Shown here: positions 34,485-43,978 of the stretch, piece by piece
Numbering within the stretch: the stretch's first letter is position 1
Layout: the number at the start of each line of letters is the position of its first letter
Source: Solirubrum puertoriconensis
GTDB lineage: Bacteria; Bacteroidota; Bacteroidia; Cytophagales; Hymenobacteraceae
Assembly (NCBI RefSeq): GCF_001483135.1
Contig: NZ_LNAL01000008.1
Coordinates: 62,001 to 126,000, forward strand
Direction of reading: 5' to 3'
Length of the DNA stretch: 64,000 nucleotides
Program-made: the position numbers and the translations under genes
Notes under the pieces: generated by a model
What the model was told of the DNA's origin: nothing
Seen by the model: the letters and a program-made list of their open reading frames with translations, nothing else
Databases searched by the model: none

Positions 34485-35693
34485 CTACCGGCGGGGCTTG
34501 CTCTCGGCCAAACCGCGCCGGATGGTATCGAACAACGGATTATCGGGCTTGGCTACTTTACGCAGTTGCGCATCGGCTTGCTGAAAGTGCGGGTACGCGG
34601 CGGCCGTACGGCCCAGCTGCATGTTCAGGATGGCTACGTAAAAGTGCAGCATGCCCTGCGCCGTGGGGGTCTGCGGGGCGGTGGGCAATTGCTCCCGAAA
34701 AAACATTTCCATGGCCGGAAACTGGTCGTTGGCCTGGTAAATGTCCATCAGGTCGGCGTACATGCCGTCGTTTTCGGGGTCGAGCTGAAACAGCTTCAGG
34801 GTTAGCTCTTTGGCATTGCTGGCTTTGCGGGCCACGGCGGCAGCTACTTGCTCGCGCAGGGCTGCGTAGGCACCGGCAGGTTGGCTACCGTCAGCGTTGC
34901 GGGTGCCGAGCAGGTTTAGGGCCGGGCCACCTTGCAGGTGCTTTTCGAGGGCCTCCACCATGCCTTGTGCCTCGCCTTTGTAGGGCTGAAACGCGTAGAG
35001 CGCGGCGGCTTGCTTGGCGTGCGGCAAGGCCTCGGCGGGCCGCTCGAGGGCTGCGTAGGCGTAGGCGAGGTTGTAGTGCGCGTTAGGGTATTCCGCGTTT
35101 AGGGCTACGGAGCGCTCCAGTTCGGGCACGGCGGCGGCCAGTTGCTGCTTGCGCATCAGCATAAAGCCCATAGCAAATCGCGACTCGTAATCCTCTTGGT
35201 TGTGGCTGTGGGCTTCGGCATAATATTGTTGCGCTTTTTGCAGCAATTCTTCGTCGCTGAAGCGCTGTTTGCCGCAGCCGCACTGCTGCAGGGTATAGTA
35301 GTAGTGGCCGAGCCCTAGGTCGAGGCGGTAATCGGTGGGGCGACGGCGCTTGAGGGCCGTAAGCACCTCGGCTACCGGTAGTTGGTAGCTGCTGTACTTG
35401 CCCGGCTTGCCGCGCAGCTGCGCTACCTGCTCGTTGGCTTTCAGGTCGCGCAGCCCAAAAACCTCCAAGTTCACGCTGAGCAGGTAGTAGTTCAGGGCTA
35501 TGTCCTCCTTCTTCAGCACCACGGCCACGCGGGTATTTTTGGGGTCGAACTCCTCGAGGGCGCGGTAGGCCGATTCGTATTTCTTTTGCCCGATAAGCTG
35601 CTCGGCTTTGGCCAGCACGGCGGCCTCGGTTTGGGCCCGGAGCGAGCCGGCACCTAGCAAAACCAGGGCGGCCGCCAATAAAAACACGCGCAT
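34485..35693 (-). CDS. Secreted tetratricopeptide-repeat protein
   Basis: 402 residues from the ATG at 35693, with a signal peptide (cleaved near RAQTE). TPR-type helices occur throughout: AEQLIGQKKYESAYRALEE near the N-terminus, the pair AQQYYAEAHSHNQEDYESRFAMG and AAAVPELERSVALNAEYPNAHYNLAYAYAALERPAEAL in the middle, and HFYVAILNMQLGRTAAAYPHFQQAD at the C-terminus. A CGCG motif (QQCGCGKQ) could form a disulfide or bind metal. Periplasmic scaffold protein of unknown partner. Confidence 0.85.
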   Translation of the reverse strand: MRVFLLAAALVLLGAGSLRAQTEAAVLAKAEQLIGQKKYESAYRALEEFDPKNTRVAVVLKKEDIALNYYLLSVNLEVFGLRDLKANEQVAQLRGKPGKYSSYQLPVAEVLTALKRRRPTDYRLDLGLGHYYYTLQQCGCGKQRFSDEELLQKAQQYYAEAHSHNQEDYESRFAMGFMLMRKQQLAAAVPELERSVALNAEYPNAHYNLAYAYAALERPAEALPHAKQAAALYAFQPYKGEAQGMVEALEKHLQGGPALNLLGTRNADGSQPAGAYAALREQVAAAVARKASNAKELTLKLFQLDPENDGMYADLMDIYQANDQFPAMEMFFREQLPTAPQTPTAQGMLHFYVAILNMQLGRTAAAYPHFQQADAQLRKVAKPDNPLFDTIRRGLAESKPRR

Positions 35694-35812
35694 AAACAAC
35701 GATTACAGCCCCGGTTGCTGCCGGAAGCCAAATGGATTCATTAAATATGACTGATTTTGGCCAGTATGGGCAATTGTGCCCCCGCTCGCCACCGGCCGCC
35801 CTCCTACCGAGT

Positions 35813-37213
35813 ATGCTCTTCTACGCTCTGATGAAGCCGCCCGTGCAGCTCGCGCTGCGCGTGTTTTTTCGCCGCCTCGAAATTCGCAACGCCGAGCGCT
35901 TGCAGGAGCCCGGGCCGTTGCTCATCGCCGCCAACCACCCCAACACCCTGATGGACCCCTTGGTGGTGGCCGCCAACTGCCGGCAGCAAATTCACTTTCT
36001 GGCCAAGAGCACGTTTTTTCAGAACCCGGTGTCGCGGTGGTTTTTTGAGCGCTCCAACTGCATACCCGTGTACCGCCGGCAAGATGTGGAAACCGGCGAC
36101 GCCAACGTTACGCCCGAGCAGCTGGCCGCCCTCAACGAAAAAGCCTTTGGCCGCAGCTACGACCACCTAGGGCGCGGCGGCACGCTCATGATTTTTCCGG
36201 AGGGCACCAGCATAGCCGAGCGCCGACTGCGCCCGCTCAAAACCGGCGCGGCCCGCATTGCCCTAGGTGCCGAGGCACGCCACGATTTTAAGCTAGGGCT
36301 GCGCATCCTGCCCATCGGCATCAATTACTCCGAATCGAGCCGTTTCCGCTCCGATGTGCTCGTGAACCCGGCCGCGCCCATTGTGGTAGCCGACTACGCC
36401 GCGCAATACTACCTTGACCCCGAAGCCGCCGCCGATGCCCTTACCGATGAGTTGCGCCAGCGCCTTGAGCAGCACCTGATTGTAACCCGCGACGATGCCG
36501 AAGACGCGCTGGTGCGCCAGGTAGAGGAAACCTTTGGCCAGTACCTAGTGCCCGCGCACGACGAAGGCAGCCCCTACGAAGAATACCAGCTTACGCGCAC
36601 CCTGCTGCAGGCGGTAGCGTGGTTCGAGCGCCACTCGCCCGACCACCTGCAGGAGCTGCACCGCCGCGTAACGCACTATACCGAGGAGCTGCGGCGGCTG
36701 CGCATCAGCGACGAAGCGATGCAGCGCAGCGGCGCCGGGCGCGGCCGCCTCGAGCGCGGCGTGCTTACCACGCTTAAAGTGGTGCTAGGCTTCCCGGTGT
36801 ATGCTTACGGTGCGCTCAACAACTACCTGCCCTACATTATTCCCTCGATGGTGGCGCGCCGCGCCACCAAGGATGTAGAGTTTATTGCGCCCATTATGCT
36901 GGTTACGGGCATGCTCACCTTCGGTATAATGTACCCGCTACAAACGTGGCTGGTGCACCGCCTTACCGACAACAACTGGCTGACGGCACTGTACGCGCTC
37001 AGCTTGCCCATTACGGGCTTTTACGCTTTGCACTACTGGAACCGCCTAACCGTGCGCCTGCAGCGGTTGCGGTTGCTGCGCCTGTTCCGGGAGCAGCGGC
37101 CAGTGGCCGAAGGCATCCTGCGCCAGCGCACTACCATTATGCGCCTGCTGGCCAACGCCCGCGACGCCTACGTAGCCGCCCAGCGCCAAGGCACCGCCGA
37201 GAACCCGGCGTAA
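35813..37213 (+). CDS. Membrane 1-acyl-glycerophosphate/glycerol-3-phosphate acyltransferase (PlsC/SCT1-like)
   Basis: 466 residues from the ATG at 35813; an in-frame ATG at 35732 would add 27 residues without family features. The acyltransferase motif reads NHPNTLMDP, with one extra residue between His and Asp compared with the usual NH-x4-D. This spacing recalls the yeast SCT1/GPT2 branch. IFPEGTSIAERRLRPLKTGAARIAL is motif III, and LPIGINYSESSRFRSDVLV follows. Membrane segments are near the C-terminus (APIMLVTGMLTFGIMYP, ALYALSLPITGFYAL). Transfers acyl chains to a glycerophosphate acceptor in phospholipid synthesis. Confidence 0.88.
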   Translation: MLFYALMKPPVQLALRVFFRRLEIRNAERLQEPGPLLIAANHPNTLMDPLVVAANCRQQIHFLAKSTFFQNPVSRWFFERSNCIPVYRRQDVETGDANVTPEQLAALNEKAFGRSYDHLGRGGTLMIFPEGTSIAERRLRPLKTGAARIALGAEARHDFKLGLRILPIGINYSESSRFRSDVLVNPAAPIVVADYAAQYYLDPEAAADALTDELRQRLEQHLIVTRDDAEDALVRQVEETFGQYLVPAHDEGSPYEEYQLTRTLLQAVAWFERHSPDHLQELHRRVTHYTEELRRLRISDEAMQRSGAGRGRLERGVLTTLKVVLGFPVYAYGALNNYLPYIIPSMVARRATKDVEFIAPIMLVTGMLTFGIMYPLQTWLVHRLTDNNWLTALYALSLPITGFYALHYWNRLTVRLQRLRLLRLFREQRPVAEGILRQRTTIMRLLANARDAYVAAQRQGTAENPA

Positions 37214-37223
37214 CGACTGGTTG

Positions 37224-37901
37224 CTACAAGTCCAGCTTTACTCCAAAACCTAGGGTGAGAATGTCGTGCAGGGGCAGGCCGCCTAGGTTGGTCATGGCGC
37301 TGGTGAGGTACAGGTCGTTGGTGCCCAGCTCGTAGTACGCGGCTACGGTGCGCGGTTGGCCCAAGCGGTTGGTGCCGATTACGCGGGCCACGCGGCCACC
37401 CACAAAGCCGCCAATGCGCGTGTGCGACGACCACCAGTAGTAACCCTTGTAGTACTTCTCGTCGCGCGAGGAATTGATGCCTTTGCTGGCGGTGTAGCTC
37501 ACGAACATGCCCACCGACAGCGGCCGCACCTGCCACTTGGTTGCGCCTAGGTCGAGGGTGAAGGGCGAGTACGTGGCTTTGCCGGTGAATACGCCCATGG
37601 GCGTGATGCTGTACTTTTTGGGCACATAGCCACCTAGCAAGTCCACATCGAGCTTGCCGCGCAGGGTGGTGTAGCCTACGCCGGCTGCTACCATGCCTTG
37701 CCCCCCGGCGGCTTGCACCAGTACGTGGTGCGGGCGGTACCAGGGTTGGGCAATCAGGCCCAGCGGTGTGGCGGGCTCATCGGTAGTGGCCGCAGCGGGG
37801 GCTACGGAGGTAGTATCGGGAACGGCGGCGCCTAGGTGAGCGGCGGGCGCGGGGGCTGGCAGCAGCAGGGCCAGCAGCGGAAGCAGAAACAGGCGACGCA
37901 T
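37224..37901 (-). CDS. Putative outer-membrane beta-barrel protein
   Basis: 225 residues with a signal peptide (ending near APAAH). The mature part begins with an Ala/Thr-rich stretch, then alternating amphipathic strands (HHVLVQAAGGQGMVAAGVGY, KLDVDLLGGYVP, PLSVGMFVSYTASKG, GGFVGGRVARVIGT). It ends LTLGFGVKLDL, with a C-terminal aromatic-poor strand. No family recognised. Its ATG overlaps the stop codon of the phosphoesterase gene by one base (TGATG), so the two are co-translated. Confidence 0.75.
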   Translation of the reverse strand: MRRLFLLPLLALLLPAPAPAAHLGAAVPDTTSVAPAAATTDEPATPLGLIAQPWYRPHHVLVQAAGGQGMVAAGVGYTTLRGKLDVDLLGGYVPKKYSITPMGVFTGKATYSPFTLDLGATKWQVRPLSVGMFVSYTASKGINSSRDEKYYKGYYWWSSHTRIGGFVGGRVARVIGTNRLGQPRTVAAYYELGTNDLYLTSAMTNLGGLPLHDILTLGFGVKLDL

Positions 37902-38752
37902 CAGAACTGTACCGTTTCAAGCTTGAATTCCTTTTCGCCCCACACCGTGAGCACCACGTACTGGCGCTTCTCGAAGCTGTACGAGTTGATGAACGTCACC
38001 TCGTTATCGTAGGGCTTGCCAATGCTGAAATCGTGGTTGTGCCCGTTCAGTTCGAACGCCAGGCGGGGCGCGTCGCCTAGGGTTTGCACGTACGGCCCCA
38101 CCACTTTGGGGTCGAAGTCTTCGCTCATGGGTGCCACGTGGCTCATCACCACCTGGCGCTTTACCTCAGGCGCGGGTTCGCGCAACTCGCGCTGCACCCA
38201 GCCTACATCCGGAATGCGGCCGTTGAAGCCGTACTCGCGTCCGTTGGTATCCACCATCACGAACTTGGTACCGGCGTAGGTAAAGGTGTAGTTGAGCGGG
38301 CCGTACACCTCCTGGTAGGCTTTGCGGCCGTTGGCTACCAAATCGTGGTTGCCAATCACCGTGAGGTAAGGCATGCGCAGTTGCTGGAGTTTATCGTGCA
38401 CCCAGCGCAGCTCGCGCACCAGCCCAAAGTCCGATACGTCGCCGGCTAGCACTACAAAAGCAATGTTGCGCTGCTGGTTTACGCTCTTTACAAAGTCTTC
38501 GGCCTCGGAGTAGAAGCGCTGGGAATCGCCCGTGAACACAAAGCGCACCGTATCGCCGCCCGTGGGGTTGGGCTGCGCCTGCAGGCGCTCCAGGTTTTTC
38601 TGCGTGAGGTTGCGGTAGGCTTCGGGGGTGCGGGTTTCGTTGGGACTGAACTCGATTAGGTCGCAGCTCGCCAGGAGGCACACTACGGCACCGGCCATCA
38701 GGCTGCGGTGGAATAGTGAGATGGTATGGAAAAAGGAGAAGAGTTGTTTCAT
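37901..38752 (-). CDS. Calcineurin-like metallophosphoesterase lipoprotein
   Basis: 283 residues. Lipobox LLASC after a hydrophobic segment (Cys near residue 30). The dimetal phosphoesterase motifs are complete: FTGDSQ (in place of GDxH), LAGDVSDFG, VIGNHDLV, MSHVAPMS and GHNHDFSIG. The GDSQ change removes the usual first-motif His, as in some surface phosphoesterases. Probably hydrolyses phosphate esters outside the cytoplasm. Coupled to the downstream barrel-like gene. Confidence 0.9.
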   Translation of the reverse strand: MKQLFSFFHTISLFHRSLMAGAVVCLLASCDLIEFSPNETRTPEAYRNLTQKNLERLQAQPNPTGGDTVRFVFTGDSQRFYSEAEDFVKSVNQQRNIAFVVLAGDVSDFGLVRELRWVHDKLQQLRMPYLTVIGNHDLVANGRKAYQEVYGPLNYTFTYAGTKFVMVDTNGREYGFNGRIPDVGWVQRELREPAPEVKRQVVMSHVAPMSEDFDPKVVGPYVQTLGDAPRLAFELNGHNHDFSIGKPYDNEVTFINSYSFEKRQYVVLTVWGEKEFKLETVQF

Positions 38753-38940
38753 GTGATCTGCACCGAGCCCACATATGCGGCATGGGGCGTAGTGTGCAGT
38801 GTTCTATACCACCGAATACCTAGTTTTGTTAATATATTTTTTCAATTAAACAATATTTAATACCTAATTACATTTATACAACGCGTAACAAGCTCATCAA
38901 CAGCCACTAAATTTATTTGAATAGCGCTCTAATGTTGAGC

Positions 38941-40602
38941 TTATTCGTCGAGATACTGGTGCACAAACTTGATGGCCATGGCGCCCTCGCCCACGGCCGA
39001 GGCCACGCGGGCCATGGCCCCGGCGCGGCTGTCGCCGGCGGCGAAAATGCCCGGCACTGAGGTTTCGAGGGCGTAGGGTTCGCGGCGCTTTTTCCAGATG
39101 GGGGCAAACCGGGCGTCGGCTAATAAATCGCGGCCGGTAATTACAAAGCCTTTGCCGTCGCAGAGCAGGGCATTGCACAGCCACTCGGTGCTGGGTTTGG
39201 CCCCTATGAACACAAACACGGCCCGGGCGGGGCACTCCTGCTCGGCGCCGGTTTGATTGTGGTGTAGCACCACGGTTTCGAGGCTATCCTGCCCGCGCAC
39301 CTCTTTTATCTCGGTGTAGGGCAGCAGCTCGATGTTGGGCGTGCGCCCGATCTGCTCGATGAGGTAGGCCGACATGGACGCCGCCAACGACGCTCCGCGA
39401 ATCACGATGTACACCTTGCGCGCAAAGGCGGCCAGGTACATAGCCGCTTGGCCCGCCGAGTTGCCACCGCCCACCACGTACACATCTTGCTGGCTGCAGG
39501 AGCGCGCCTCGGTGCGCGCCGCGCCGTAGTACACGCCCGCGCCGGTAAGCCGCTCCATGCCGGGCACCGCCAGCTGCCGGTAGCTTACGCCGGTGGTTAG
39601 CACCACGGCGCGGGTACGCACCTCGCTGCCATCGGCCAGGGTAAGCACCTTGTATTCATCCTGCACGCACAGCTGCGTTACTTCCTGCGGCGACAAAAAC
39701 TCGGCCCCCAGGCGCACGGCTTGCGCCCACGCCCGGTGCGCCAGCTCGGCTCCGCTCAGGCCCGTCGGGAAGCCTAGGTAGTTTTCGATGCGCGACGAGG
39801 TACCAGCTTGCCCGCCGGGGGTTTGGCGCTCAATCAGCAAGGTTTTCAGGCCCTCGGAGGCGCCGTACACTGCGGCACCTAGGCCCGAAGGTCCGGCGCC
39901 CACCACCACTACGTCGTAGAGCGGCTGCGAGGCCTTGAGGGCCAAGCCCAGCTTTTCGGCAATGGTGGTGCGGGTAGGCTGCGCCAAGGCGGTGCCGTCT
40001 TCGAACACGGTTACGGGCAAGTCGCTCGGGGTGAGGCCCAGCGAGCTGAGCAGCACGGCCGCTTCGGGGTTAGTTTCGAAATCGAGCCACTGAAACGCCA
40101 CCATGTACGCTGCCAGAAAGTCCTTCAGCTCGTGCGACTGCGGCGACCATTGAAAGCCCAGCAGCCGCACGCCCTGAAAACGAGGCTGGTACTGCGCCTG
40201 CCAAGTAGCTAGCAAATCGTGCAGCGTGGGGTACAGCAGGTGCTGGGGCGGGTCCCAGGGCTTCATGAGGTAGTAATCGAGGTGCGCCTCGTTGATGGCC
40301 CGGATAGCAGCCTCGGTATCGGCGTAGGCCGTGAGCAGCACGCGCTTAGCCTCCGGAAAAAGGGTGCGCGCCTGCTCGAGCAGCTGCACACCTTCCATGT
40401 CGGGCATGCGCTGATCGGAGAGTACTAGCGCCAGCGGCTCGGCGCGGGCTTTCAGCTGGCGAATGGCCTCGAGCCCCTCGGCCCCCGAGCCAGCGCGCAG
40501 AATGCGGTAATCCTGGCGGAACTCCTGGCGCAAGTCGCGGTCGATGGCGGCAAGCACCTGCGGGTCGTCGTCGACCACGAGCAAAGCGGGCTTTTTGGGC
40601 AT
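38941..40602 (-). CDS. Response regulator fused to thioredoxin-reductase-like FAD oxidoreductase
   Basis: 553 residues from the ATG at 40602. Residues 4-125 are a receiver domain: acidic pair DDD at 11-13, phosphoacceptor Asp63 in LSDQRMPD, Thr in LLTAYAD, Lys near 107 in LMKPWD. A linker of about 90 residues (a thioredoxin-like region, by pattern) leads to a pyridine-nucleotide-disulfide reductase module from about 228: VVVVGAGPSGLGAA, VYVVGGGNSAGQAA and GIFAAGDSRAG. The redox CxxC of thioredoxin reductase is absent; the region reads VYYGAARTEA. Output is therefore probably a redox reaction other than thioredoxin reduction. The upstream gene on the same strand is the cognate-looking kinase. 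Confidence 0.92.
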   Translation of the reverse strand: MPKKPALLVVDDDPQVLAAIDRDLRQEFRQDYRILRAGSGAEGLEAIRQLKARAEPLALVLSDQRMPDMEGVQLLEQARTLFPEAKRVLLTAYADTEAAIRAINEAHLDYYLMKPWDPPQHLLYPTLHDLLATWQAQYQPRFQGVRLLGFQWSPQSHELKDFLAAYMVAFQWLDFETNPEAAVLLSSLGLTPSDLPVTVFEDGTALAQPTRTTIAEKLGLALKASQPLYDVVVVGAGPSGLGAAVYGASEGLKTLLIERQTPGGQAGTSSRIENYLGFPTGLSGAELAHRAWAQAVRLGAEFLSPQEVTQLCVQDEYKVLTLADGSEVRTRAVVLTTGVSYRQLAVPGMERLTGAGVYYGAARTEARSCSQQDVYVVGGGNSAGQAAMYLAAFARKVYIVIRGASLAASMSAYLIEQIGRTPNIELLPYTEIKEVRGQDSLETVVLHHNQTGAEQECPARAVFVFIGAKPSTEWLCNALLCDGKGFVITGRDLLADARFAPIWKKRREPYALETSVPGIFAAGDSRAGAMARVASAVGEGAMAIKFVHQYLDE

Positions 40603-40703
40603 AGTGGGATAATCAGGTAACAAGTGACACGCGATGAGCAACAGGCAACACGTACGTAGGTGGCTTTTTCAGCCTAAGGCATGTTGCGGGTTACCAATCA
40701 TTT

Positions 40704-42107
40704 TTAATCGGCCAGCGGCAGCCACACGCAAAACTCGGTGCGGCCGGGCTCGGAGTTGGCTTGCAAGCGCCCGCCGTGGCTGAGCACGATGCGCCGGGCA
40801 ATATCTAGCCCTAGGCCGGTGCCCTCGCCTACGGGCTTGGTGGTGTAGAAGGGTTCGAAGATGTGCGGCAGCACCTCCGGCGTAATGCCCGAGCCGCTGT
40901 CGATTACGCACACGCAAATAAACTCTCCCTCGCGGCGGGTCCGCAGCGTAAGCGTGCCCTCCTCGGGCAAGGCATCAATGGCGTTGTCGATGAGGTTGGT
41001 CCAAACTTGGTTGAGCGCCCCCGGCGAACCGTTTACCAGCACCAGGCCCGAGGCGTACTCGCGCACCACCTGAATGCGGCGCCGGCGCAGCGGGTAGCTG
41101 AGCAGGGCCAGGGTGCTATCGAGGCCGCCGTGCACATCGGTGGGCACCATGCCGGCGCCGCGGTCCATGTGCGAGTAGTCCTTTACGTTGCGCACCAGTT
41201 CCGAAATACGCCGGGCTGCCTCCTGCACATCGCGCACCAGCTGGCGGCTGGCTAGCTGGCCCTCCAGCCACTTTATTGCGGGCTGCCGTGCGTGCCTAGG
41301 TAGCGCCGACAGCACCGGCTCCAGAGCATCCTCATCGAGGCCGCCGCTGAGCAGACCGGCGGCTAGGTCGTGGGCATCGGTAATGCCTTGCTTGCGCAGC
41401 CAAGCCTCCAGCTCCTCCTCGCAATCGGCCTGCTCCAGCACCGAGAGCGAGGTACTAGCCAGCGCCGAGCGACTGGCCAAAGCCAGCAAAGGCGGCAGCT
41501 GCTCGGCCGGCACGCCAGCGGCCAGCAGCTCCTGCAGCAGCATGGGCTCGGCGCCGGTGCGGGCTGAGAGGTCGGCGGCGGCCCGGCTGATGGCGGCAGC
41601 CGGGTTGTTTAGCTCGTGGGCCAGGCCCGCGGCCAGCTTACCTAGGGCCCGCAGCTTGTCGTCGCGCTCCACGCCGCGGGCTTCTTCGCGCACCCGGTCG
41701 CTCATCAGGCCTACCAGGCGCTGCACCAACTCGGGACTTTGGTGCTCCAGCTCCGGAAACTGGCTGCGGTGCAGCATCAGCATGGTAGCATCGGCCGTAA
41801 CCACGCCCGTGGCGCTGGTTTGGCGCAGCCGCGAATACGGCAGCACGCCCGACACGGCCGGCGCCTCAAAGCGCAGAAAAGGCTCGCGTTGTCCTCCTTG
41901 CTCGCGCCACAGCTGCAACGCGCCGCGCAACAACACAAACATATGATCGGCGGCGTCGCCGGGCCTGAACAGCTCGGTACCAGCAGGTAGAAAACGCGCT
42001 TCGCTGTGCTCCAGCAACCAAGCCAATACCTCCTCGGGCAAACCCGCCAGCACGGGTATAGTGGCTAGGTCATCGGGCGTAACAAGTGGGGTTGTCGAGG
42101 TAGCCAT
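40704..42107 (-). CDS. Sensor histidine kinase with N-terminal cyclic-nucleotide-binding domain
   Basis: 467 residues from the ATG at 42107. Residues about 15-125 form a Crp-type cNMP-binding fold (FLPAGTELFRPGDAADHMFVLLRGALQLW). There is no membrane segment, so the kinase is cytoplasmic. The H-box is GLAHELNNPAAAI with His164. The ATPase region shows NLIDNAIDALPEEG (N), DSGSGI (G1), FEPFYTTK (F) and GTGLGLDI (G2). About 100 bases upstream of the receiver/reductase fusion gene, in the same direction; together they make a complete phosphorelay. The ligand of the sensor domain is unknown. Confidence 0.93.
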   Translation of the reverse strand: MATSTTPLVTPDDLATIPVLAGLPEEVLAWLLEHSEARFLPAGTELFRPGDAADHMFVLLRGALQLWREQGGQREPFLRFEAPAVSGVLPYSRLRQTSATGVVTADATMLMLHRSQFPELEHQSPELVQRLVGLMSDRVREEARGVERDDKLRALGKLAAGLAHELNNPAAAISRAAADLSARTGAEPMLLQELLAAGVPAEQLPPLLALASRSALASTSLSVLEQADCEEELEAWLRKQGITDAHDLAAGLLSGGLDEDALEPVLSALPRHARQPAIKWLEGQLASRQLVRDVQEAARRISELVRNVKDYSHMDRGAGMVPTDVHGGLDSTLALLSYPLRRRRIQVVREYASGLVLVNGSPGALNQVWTNLIDNAIDALPEEGTLTLRTRREGEFICVCVIDSGSGITPEVLPHIFEPFYTTKPVGEGTGLGLDIARRIVLSHGGRLQANSEPGRTEFCVWLPLAD

Positions 42108-42387
42108 GGCCGCGATGAATGATTGAACAGTAAGCCACACGAACGTAGGCAACCGGCAGCAAACAAGCTAGCCGCCGCATGAGCAACCTGCTCGGGCACC
42201 CTAGGTTTGGCCCATGCATCAGTTGCGCAGACGCAGCACCGGGCCGGATGCTTTATGCCATGCCTCAAAAATTTAAGCTGCCGCCGCGCCACCTCGTAAA
42301 AAGTAGCGCCACTAGAGCCGAAATAGCGTTTTTTGCCAAACTTTTCCGCCGAGCTGCGCATTAACCTAGAATACCCCTGAGCATTAT

Positions 42388-43773
42388 ATGGCCAAACTCA
42401 AGACCCTTTATTTCTGTCAGAAATGCGGTGCGCAGTCGGCGAAGTGGATCGGCCGCTGCCCCTCGTGCGGCGAGTGGAACACCTACGTCGAGGAAGTTAT
42501 TCAGAAAGAAGAAATTACCCCGGCTACCGCCTGGAAAGCCTCTACCTCGGTAGGCGGCACCAGCAAAGCGGCCAAGCCTAAAGCCCTAGGTGAAATCCTG
42601 TACGAGGAGGAGTCGCGCCTCGACACCCACGACGGCGAGCTGAACCGCGTATTGGGCGGCGGCCTGGTGCCGGGCTCGTTGGTGCTCATTGGCGGCGAGC
42701 CGGGCATCGGCAAAAGCACCTTGATGCTGCAGATTGCCATGCAGCTCCGCGATTTGCGCATTCTGTACGTTTCGGGCGAGGAAAGCGAGCAGCAAATTAA
42801 GATGCGCGCCGAGCGCCTAGGTCGGCAGCACCAGGGCCTGTACATCCTCACCGAAACCAACACGCAGAACATCTTTAAGCAGATTGATGCGCTGCAGCCC
42901 AACGTGGTGGTGGTCGATTCCATTCAAACCCTGCATTCGCAGCTTGTCGAGTCGGGGGCGGGCTCGGTAAGCCAGGTACGCGAGTGCACCACCGAGCTGC
43001 TGAAGTACGCCAAAGACACGGGCGTGCCGGTGCTGCTCATTGGCCACATCACCAAAGACGGCTCTATTGCCGGCCCTAAAATTCTGGAGCACATGGTAGA
43101 TACCGTGCTGCAGTTTGAGGGCGACCGGCACCTGACCTACCGCATTCTGCGCACCATTAAAAACCGCTTTGGCTCCACGGCCGAGCTGGGCATTTACGAA
43201 ATGCAGGGTTCGGGCTTGCGGCAGGTATCCAATCCTTCGGAAATTCTGCTGTCGCAGCGGGCCGAAACCCTCAGCGGCATTGCCATTGGCGCCACGCTCG
43301 AGGGCAACCGCCCCCTGCTAGTGGAGGTGCAGGCCCTCGTAACGCCCGCCACGTATGGCACGCCCCAGCGCAGCAGCACCGGCTTCGACAGCAAGCGCCT
43401 GCAAATGCTGCTGGCCGTGCTGGAGAAGCGCAGCGGCCTGCGCCTAGGTCAGCACGACGTGTTCCTGAACATTGCCGGTGGCCTGCGCCTCGAGGACCCG
43501 GCCCTCGATGCAGCCGTGTGCGCCGCCGTAGTGTCGTCGCTGAACGATATTCCGGTGCCCGGCGACGTGTGCTTGGCGGCCGAAGTAGGCCTGAGCGGTG
43601 AAATACGCGCGGTGTCGCGCCTCGATCAGCGCCTGTCGGAGGCCGAAAAATTGGGTTTCCGCGAGATGTACATCTCGCAGTTCAACGGCCGTGGCCTCGA
43701 CCTAGGACGGTTTGGACTAAAAGTTCACCCGGTTGCACGTCTCGATGAAGTTCTCAGCGGACTGTTCGGCTAA
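42388..43773 (+). CDS. radA: DNA repair protein RadA/Sms
   Basis: 461 residues. N-terminal zinc finger with Cys10, Cys13, Cys24, Cys27 (CQKCGAQSAKWIGRCPSC). Walker A GGEPGIGKST at 102-111, then the KNRFGS motif in RTIKNRFGSTAELGIYEM that is diagnostic of RadA. A Lon-type C-terminal domain (GLRLEDPALDAAVCAAVVSS, LSGEIRAVSRLDQRL) completes it. A DNA-dependent ATPase that drives branch migration in recombination and, in transformable bacteria, helps integrate incoming DNA. All four of its CCTAGG copies read as X-Leu-Gly codons. Confidence 0.97.
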   Translation: MAKLKTLYFCQKCGAQSAKWIGRCPSCGEWNTYVEEVIQKEEITPATAWKASTSVGGTSKAAKPKALGEILYEEESRLDTHDGELNRVLGGGLVPGSLVLIGGEPGIGKSTLMLQIAMQLRDLRILYVSGEESEQQIKMRAERLGRQHQGLYILTETNTQNIFKQIDALQPNVVVVDSIQTLHSQLVESGAGSVSQVRECTTELLKYAKDTGVPVLLIGHITKDGSIAGPKILEHMVDTVLQFEGDRHLTYRILRTIKNRFGSTAELGIYEMQGSGLRQVSNPSEILLSQRAETLSGIAIGATLEGNRPLLVEVQALVTPATYGTPQRSSTGFDSKRLQMLLAVLEKRSGLRLGQHDVFLNIAGGLRLEDPALDAAVCAAVVSSLNDIPVPGDVCLAAEVGLSGEIRAVSRLDQRLSEAEKLGFREMYISQFNGRGLDLGRFGLKVHPVARLDEVLSGLFG

Positions 43774-43978
43774 TCACATAAAAAGGGGATAATCACCTAA
43801 AAATGTGAGGCACGATATAGGATTTTATATACCTATTCGCCGTAACTTAGACCCAGCAATTGTCTTTTCCCGTGAATGACTTGAGTCACAACTATTATAA
43901 ACTCAAGCACAACGGGGCGGCCTCGGTCGCGTATGCTGATTGTTGTTCTTGTGCCACACCCCGATACCTAGCCGCCTG

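Noticed and set aside
38816-38890. AT-rich tract as a site of horizontal insertion
   Set aside because: Probably just an intergenic promoter or spacer; no repeats, att site or mobile gene at the borders.
43877-43888. Palindrome TGACT-TG-AGTCA upstream of the TlpA-like gene as an operator
   Set aside because: A single 5-base-arm palindrome is expected by chance; no second copy and no adjacent regulator.
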